Both the position numbers and the translations under genes were made by a program. The notes under the pieces were generated by a model that was not told the DNA's origin, made no database searches, and saw only the letters and a program-made list of their open reading frames with translations. A stretch of DNA of 64,000 nucleotides, taken from Pleodorina starrii. Its lineage: Eukaryota; Chlorophyta; Chlorophyceae; Chlamydomonadales; Volvocaceae. Shown one piece after another: positions 58,129 to 64,000 of the stretch; within the stretch, counting starts at the first letter, position 1, and each line of letters begins with the position of its first letter. The stretch spans positions 2,125,501 through 2,189,500 of the forward strand of contig BRXU01000020.1 in the NCBI GenBank assembly GCA_030267565.1, in the 5' to 3' direction.

Positions 58129-59174
58129 ATTCCGATGGAGGCACGACTGGTGGCACGATTGGCGGTTTACGCCGAAACGTTATGTATTCAATGGGATTAC
58201 AACAGTCTCACACGCACGGGCCGTTCTTCTGAATGTCGGTTGTAACGACGGCACTGTACAAAGCCGACTGCTGGAGTGCAACAATGCTTACGGTGAATTG
58301 TTTCACTTAATGAACAGTTGCGAAGTGCATGAAATTCTTATATGATGGTTCAACAGGCCGTGGTCGCGTGGTGCCATGTTGCCGGATGAATGGATGAAAG
58401 GAGCGCTTTTTCGCTTCACTTCGCTTCGATGTGTCGTGTCTTGCAAAGGCATGACTGTCTTTTGCGAGGTTGGTGTCGTTCCTGTGTTACGGGGCGACAT
58501 GTCATGTCCCATGGGATGTCCATCTCACGCGTCACGCGCATGAAACAATCGGTGGCTGGGGGGCCCGGGGCTTACCCACCCTACCCTCCACACTCCTCTT
58601 CCAGCCCTCCCACTCGCAGCATGGCGAGCTTCGTGCGCATTAGGTGATATGATCACCCGAATTATGACAAACGTAATCAACAAAGCGTAAGGCTCATGGG
58701 CAAATTTACTTGTGGTGTACGTGTCTCACTGCACACGTGGTGGGGGGCACAGGGCGTGCGCATCCACCCCCGCAGCAAGGCGGTTATCGTGCGTGTTAGG
58801 TAATTTGAGCTGCAATTACGGATATCGGGTAACGTGCTCATGGAGCCATGCATTGGCGGGGGGCCCGGGGTTTCGCGGGGGGCGCTGGGGCCCCGCCCAA
58901 AAAGATGAAAGTGAGCTTTTAATGGCAAACGGATGGGTGTGTGTCTCGGGCTTGCTTTGTGGTGACAGTGGAGCGACCGGACAGGAGCTTGGGTGGCTTG
59001 GGCGGCTGGTGGATTGGTACAGCCCCTTCGTAGTCACTGTCAAGGCGAGGCACTGTAAACATCTACGGACGCATGCCCCATAAGCCGTTTTAGTCGCTAG
59101 CGAGCATCTGGGAGATGCGAACTGCACTCGTCTCGTGTGCTTCGGTGAATGCCTCGTGTATAGTCGAGACCATA

Positions 59175-59256
59175 TTGAAACAGCCCGTGTCGCCCCGTGT
59201 CAAACACGAGCCGTGTTGAAACAGCCCGTGTCGCCCCGTGTCAAACACGAGCCGTG
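59175..59256. repeat. Two tandem copies of a 41-bp unit
   Basis: Copies start at 59175 and 59216, and a partial third start (TTGAAAC) lies at 59257. CACGAGCCGTG and TCGCCCCGTGTCAAACACGA are the inner words. Confidence 0.85.
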
Positions 59257-59817
59257 TTGAAACGGTGTCAAATTTTCCCTCATTTATTACACGGGGTTGC
59301 CATTTATACACGGCCCTCAAGATTACAGACGGATAAGACTTGCCCTACATCTTTATTGTTCTTACAAACTCGCAAGATCTTAGGGTAGGAATTGACACAT
59401 GGGCTGCATGGCCTCATGTAATCGAGGTTGTCGGAAACGCCTGGAAATGCAGCCTGAAATGCAGCCGTACAGCAGGTGCATTGGACAATGTTAGGGGTTT
59501 TCCACTGGCCGGCCGTTAACTTAGCTAGCAGACCACTAACAGGGACTTGGCAGATACGAAACATAACAGCCATTTCCACTGCAATCTGAACATAGCGCTG
59601 AAACCATTACTGGAACCGTGACCGGGTGCGTGACGGACTGGTTCGTTGCATGTGTGCACGCGTTTATGTGTGTTCGACCCAACCACCCAAGTTTCGTGCA
59701 ACTAAAGGTTCGACGCATTTCTGGCAGAACCAGTGCGGCAACTAGCCGCCAACTCCGACATAATAGATGGTGCGTGCACGCCTGCTTATCGTGCATGGGC
59801 ATTGCACGCGTCGTCTA

Positions 59818-60015
59818 CTATGAACTCCATAACATGTAGCAGCGATTTGCACGTTTTGGGTCAACGACTTCTTTTCCTCCGTTGACGCCATCTTTCGGTA
59901 ACGGTACGTCAATCAACACGCCGCATTGCAAGGGTGCACAATACATCAAGTCCTTTAGCCGCTCCAATGTTTTGGGTTGTGCCAGCCCAGCCTGGGCCCA
60001 TGGGTCGTACAGCAT
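59818..60015 (-). CDS. Possible exon of an unidentified gene
   Basis: The frame reads YDPWAQAGLAQPKTLERLKD, then CGVLIDVPLPKDGVNGG and VDPKRANRC. The residue mix looks protein-like and is not low complexity, which is rare in this window. I do not know the family, and splice borders are not clear. Confidence 0.2.
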   Translation of the reverse strand: MLYDPWAQAGLAQPKTLERLKDLMYCAPLQCGVLIDVPLPKDGVNGGKEVVDPKRANRCYMLWSS

Positions 60016-60531
60016 GATGTATGTTTATTAACAACATGTACGGCATGCATGTGCTCGATGCAATCATAGATATACCCATACATGCACGCACACTACCAGG
60101 GTTGGCAGCGGGAGGTTATTAGTAATCAATGGATGTTTGGATGGATGCTTTGCTTGCTTGGTTCGTCCGTCTGCGGCAAACACAAAATACGTATAGCCAA
60201 ACGAACCTCACTCGTTCACAACACCACGCACGGCACACCAAGGTTGGCGGCGGGCCCAGCAGTGAGCCCATGCATGCGGTCCTACAAGCGCAAGTCTACC
60301 TGCCCCACCCACCCCGATGTGAAGCGGAGGTTGCAGTAAGTAAGGTACAACTGTTGGGTGGTTGCAGTACAATCTAGTGCATCAATGGTTATTGTGCTCC
60401 GTTCTATATATGTAATCAAACGGTTGATACGGAAATGCCCCAGTGGCACGGCTGCAGCAGCTCCTTCTGCATGCATAAAAGCCCTGCCGCGTCTCTTTGT
60501 CACCACATTCTTTCTATGCAACTGACTTGCA

Positions 60532-61039
60532 TTGACTTCGGTTATAAATAGTAACAACACGTTCACTCGCGCTTTGGCATTTAGCTCGTTCGTTCTAGTT
60601 CTATTACTTACCGCTTCCGCTCATAACACGGCAGCTTTTCATACATGCATAAAATGTATGCCAAAAATAAGCCTCAAGCTGCAGCTCGTTTCAACGTTCT
60701 GCTGGCGCTGTTCATTCGTGGTTGGAGGTGAGCGCCGGCCCGAATGCGACCCGCCGGTCAACGCACTCGCTTCACATTCCCGGCCTAAACGAGCGAGCTC
60801 GGCTTGCCTGAAGTGCCAACGTTGACACATATAAGACATTCCAGGTGGACAGCTTCAACGATGAGCCCACAAACCTACCTATCGTTGAGCATGACGGTGT
60901 CCCTGCCTGCCAGTCCCGACGAGGACTTAACGGTTGGGGTTGCGCTGCATCCCCGGTTGTTCCCGGGAGACAAGAGCGCGTGGAATTTCGTACGTGCTCA
61001 GTGCAGCTGTCAGGGCAATTCATCCAAGTAGTATTATGA
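60532..61039 (+). CDS. Possible start of a secreted protein gene
   Basis: The frame at 60532 begins MTSVINSNNTFTRALAFSSF then VLVLLLTASA, a plausible signal peptide, followed by several Cys (CIKCMPK, FCWRCSF). After an acceptor-like CATTCCAG at about 60844, the frame VDSFNDEPTNLPIVEHDGVP continues to 61039. Cys-rich secreted proteins such as pherophorins are common in volvocine algae, but I see no clear pherophorin motif. The join is a guess. Confidence 0.22.
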
Positions 61040-61979
61040 GTTTAGGACTGGCGAGCTATTTCTTACCCCGTTAACAACCGACGCACCCTACCTACTGCCT
61101 AGCTATCAGCTTCTCCTTAAGCTTAGGCTTCACACTACCAACACGAGCCTCACTAGAAGGATCGTATTTGAAACGTAATCCCAACATTAACAAGGACGAC
61201 CTCAACCGCCGCACATGGCACCAGGCCGGCATCATGACTCGTGCGTACACGGCAAAGGTTCATGTTTTCATGTCTTGCAAATAAAGGCTCGAAGCCTTTT
61301 AAGCGCGACCGGCCCGATGCTCATGATGACTCCCATGATGAGGCCGATGTGTCTGGCGTGCTCGAGTTTGGGGGTGGGGGTGGTGCGCAACGGGGTGGTA
61401 TCACGGCAACGCGCGCCGTTGTCTGGCAGCTGGGTCAGCTGCAGGCAATGACAAGAGACCCCTGCGGTTTTGGAAACCTTATTTGCCAGTGCATACCTCG
61501 CATTCATTTCATATGCTGCCTGCGCTATAAGGTTGGCTACTTTGCCGCTGACTCGTACTAAGCGCCGACCGACCTGCGCATACAAGTTCTCTCATTCTAG
61601 TAATTTACGACGTAATACTTCTCTTTTTCAGAGGGGCTGCGGAACCGGGGGGGAGTGTGGGGGATGGAGTGGTACCGCCTCAGCTGGCCTCAGCCTCAGC
61701 TGTTACGTTACTTGTCCAGGTAGTCCTTGAGCTGCTCGTGAACCTAATTAGGCCCGCATGTGTATGGGATGTATGGGCTTGAGCATTGGACGGGATGGGA
61801 TGCAGCGCGGGATGGGATGCAACGGGTCAGCCGACCGGCTTGCTTGCTCTAGCCCTCCATGCCAGCCAAGCAAGCCTGCTGGGTCTATATATTTACCCGA
61901 CCTCAGTCGGTCTATCTTACTTCATCGCCCGACCGAGCCGCCGCATGCACACATCAATGTGACGTGTACATGCGAGCAC

Positions 61980-62594
61980 ACATGCATATGATCTTTCCGC
62001 CGACAGCCTGGTTAGCCCCCTTGACCCTCTCCGGACACTTTGCGACATGCCGGTCGATATTGGTCTTGTTGTTGGCTGCCAGGCTGGCAGTGCCAGCTGA
62101 CAGCGGCAGTCGGGGCACTGCCACTTGGCTGCGGCCTTCGCCTTGGTCTCCTGCTTTGCTGCTTGTTGGCTGAGGCATTTCTCTACGTGCCGGTTGAAGT
62201 TTGCGTCGTTGCCCGGCGGGAAGGCCTTGTCGCACGCAGGGCAGCAACGTTCAACTTGCACGACCGACTCGGTCTGCCTGCTGGTTGTTGCCTCGCTAGT
62301 GGATGGCTGCGAGCTCTGCAGCAAGCTGCTAGTGCACTGAGACCTAGTCTGCACCGACCATTGTGAGATGGCATTGCCCGAATGCCCGCCAAGCAACTCG
62401 GTATAAAAATGGTGGTGAGTGGCGCCCACCCACTCAATCACCCACCCACCCCTGCACCCCATTCCACACCCACCTCGCTTAACCCCGGAATGTCGGTGAC
62501 CAGGACGTGTTGAGGGCCCTCCGCGCTTGGTGTTACCCAGGAACATCAGACGCAGTACCACCGATTCGCGGTTGAAGCACCACAGCAGCTGCAA
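61980..62594 (-). pseudogene. Zinc-finger coding segment (UBZ4/Rad18-like C2HC) with a frameshift
   Basis: Finger 1 is intact: CPACDKAFPPGNDANFNRHV then EKC, a C-x2-C-x14-H-x3-C spacing like Rad18/UBZ4-type ubiquitin-binding fingers. Finger 2 begins WQCPDCRCQLALPAWQ, but its second half, NNKTNIDRHVAKC, is in another frame. The two parts match finger 1 only if about two bases are discounted near 62085. The upstream frame also reads LLWCFNRESVVLRLMFL before a GGTAAC donor-like site, so an exon of the same or another gene may lie there. It may be a pseudogene, a sequence error, or an odd splice. Confidence 0.45.
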
Positions 62595-64000
62595 TCACGC
62601 AATCAATGCACGCTAGGGCTTACGGTCCAGCGTAAACTTTCCTTTTCCTTTTCAATGCACGCACATACATACGTCGTACAGGAGCCGCGTTCGCGAACGC
62701 GTCATGGTCCCCAATATAAATTTATACAACCGAACCAAGACGACAAGCAAGGCAACGATGCAGGGTTCGGCAGTACAGTAGCCCCGGGCTGGATAGATGG
62801 ACATTGCCGTACATGCCGTACTCACCCATAGCGTGGTCGGTACGACAAAATGTATGGAAAGGAGATTCACGCACATCTTGGCGCTGCCCGGCGCGACGTT
62901 GGTCAGCGAATACGTAGTGGTCAAAGTCCGCGGTGCCACTGTCGCCACCCTGCTGGATGCATGCATGGGGGTGCAACGGGGGAGGGTTGCGGGGGCTGTG
63001 AGAGAGGGCAGGGCCCGTTGCTAGGAACGAAACCGGCCGGGGCCCAGAATGCTTTCCAAGTCAGTATTTGGCGGTCTCGCATCGCCCTTGATACCACAGT
63101 GGAACCAGCTCTGCCCTCGGCCAAGCAACCAGCCCTCTTCGCGCGTGCTGATTTATTTGCCTTCAATGTCACGATCAAGCATATATATATATCGGAGCAC
63201 CCACCTTCTTGATGCGAAAAAGCGCCGGCACGCCGCGCCGGCCGCGCCGGCACGCAGCGACAAAGACGCCAACCGCTATGCAAAAAATCAGCAACAAGGA
63301 GTTCAGGACGGCTGCTGAGCCAGCTGCCATCATTCGCGGCGCGGTGGTGCGCAGAGCGCGCAGCCGCGATCACGAGAAGGCGTGATGATGTGACTATGGA
63401 GAATATCGAGTAGTTCTGCCTAAGTACATGATACATTGTGTTCCGTGTAGCTGTAAACGAGCTGGGCAATGGACTTGCAGGGGCCCAGCAGAGCGCTCCG
63501 ATGCCAGACTTTGGACGATCCGGCCAGATCCGGCGGATAGGCGCGCTGAGAAGATGTTTTGTGGCCTCGTTGCTAAGGATGTTTGTTGCCACAAACCATA
63601 TAACGATATAGGTCGTTGGTCTCGGCTTCTGCCGTTGTGCATTGAAAGTGCCGCCGACGGTTGGCGAAAGGAAGTCGCGAGGTCGGCTCGCTGGACTGAA
63701 GTGATGCCGTGCTGGGCAGAACTTGCCGTGCTGTGCCGTTTAGGGGATGACCTGAAAAGAACGACGTATGCAGTATAATTCTTCCAATGATAGGGATGCC
63801 ACAAATGCGGCGCGCAGCAGTGCGTTGTGGGTTGCTTGTGGCCAAGTTGAAATCCGCGCGAGCTGGGTTACATTGTTCCGATAATCAGGGACTGACTCAT
63901 GGATCTCCTTACTACGTACATTACATACCGGCCAGTACGCGGCCCGGGACCGGGGCCCGCGGGGCCCGGCGCCCGGGGCCCGGGGCCCAGGGCCCGGGGC
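62595..64000. other. Right end of window: weak exon candidates and GGGCCC-rich terminus
   Basis: Apart from the candidate at 62836-63333 (-), nothing is supported. Opposed frames at 63394-63845 overlap and lack domains. The last 60 bases are dense in GGGCCC/CCCGGG words, which often mark assembly edges or GC-hairpin repeats. Confidence 0.35.
62836..63333 (-). CDS. Possible two-exon membrane protein fragment
   Basis: An exon at 63333-63205 starts MMAAGSAAVLNSLLLIFCIA then VGVFVAACRRGRRG, a single membrane span with a basic flank, and ends RIKK before GTGGGT. A downstream exon between CCAGCAG (about 62956) and GTGAGT (about 62836) can read TYSLTNVAPGSAKMCVNLLS then IHFVVPTTLW, which is protein-like. 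The phase between the two does not fit directly, so a middle exon is needed. Function unknown. Confidence 0.25.

Larger units (their letters stand above)
57938..61979. other. Region with weak exon candidates and repeats
   Basis: No complete gene is supported. Candidates noted separately are 59818-60015 (-) and 60532-61039 (+). A 41-bp unit is repeated twice at 59175-59256 (TTGAAACAGCCCGTGTCGCC type). GGGGCCCCG-rich fragments occur near 58555 and 58855-58905. Confidence 0.35.

Overview
The window looks like nuclear DNA of a volvocine (Chlamydomonas/Volvox-type) green alga. The signs are GC-rich, low-complexity sequence; genes split by short GC-rich introns with GTGAGT/GTGGGT donors; Ala/Gly/Gln-rich and Hyp-type (SP/PP) proteins; TGTAA polyadenylation signals behind two genes; and plant-type versions of TBCE, an FKBP17-like immunophilin and an intron-bearing elongator tRNA-Met. 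No species is claimed. All exon models are my own reading of splice sites and reading phase.

Layout. 1-2513 (+): 3' end of a tubulin-folding cofactor E gene. 4460-6465 (-): secreted Hyp-rich protein with a malectin-like segment. 8104-11873 (-): FKBP17-like immunophilin whose introns hold long polypurine/polypyrimidine tracts. 12824-34803: the main feature, 45 tandem units of about 492 bp carrying 44 complete elongator tRNA-Met(CAU) genes on the minus strand, plus one half gene at the left edge. 34804-35150: a decayed partial copy of the 3' end of the next gene. 35384-39108 (-): Ala-rich multi-membrane-span protein, four exons.

41589-55261: two related genes in head-to-head orientation, A at 41589-47151 (-) and B at 51466-55261 (+). 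The last four exons match one for one, and three of them have identical lengths. Both encode an N-terminal Cys cluster, two helical repeats resembling the hnRNP Q/R acidic domain, and a Gly/Tyr- or Gln-rich tail. A broken third copy (48995-49500) lies between them. A 251-bp MITE-like element and an AT-rich island also lie between A and B, and a 483-bp TRIM retroelement sits inside intron 1 of A.

57051-57937 is an almost perfect ~0.9-kb palindrome. 61980-62594 (-) holds a zinc-finger coding segment with a frameshift in its second finger. The rest of the right third has only weak exon candidates and repeats.

The most unusual content is the tRNA-Met array. Its copies are mosaics of shared variants, no copy has a T4 run on the transcribed strand, and most copies carry a small hairpin just behind the tRNA. 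The array boundaries lie inside a tRNA intron on the left and against a duplicated gene fragment on the right.
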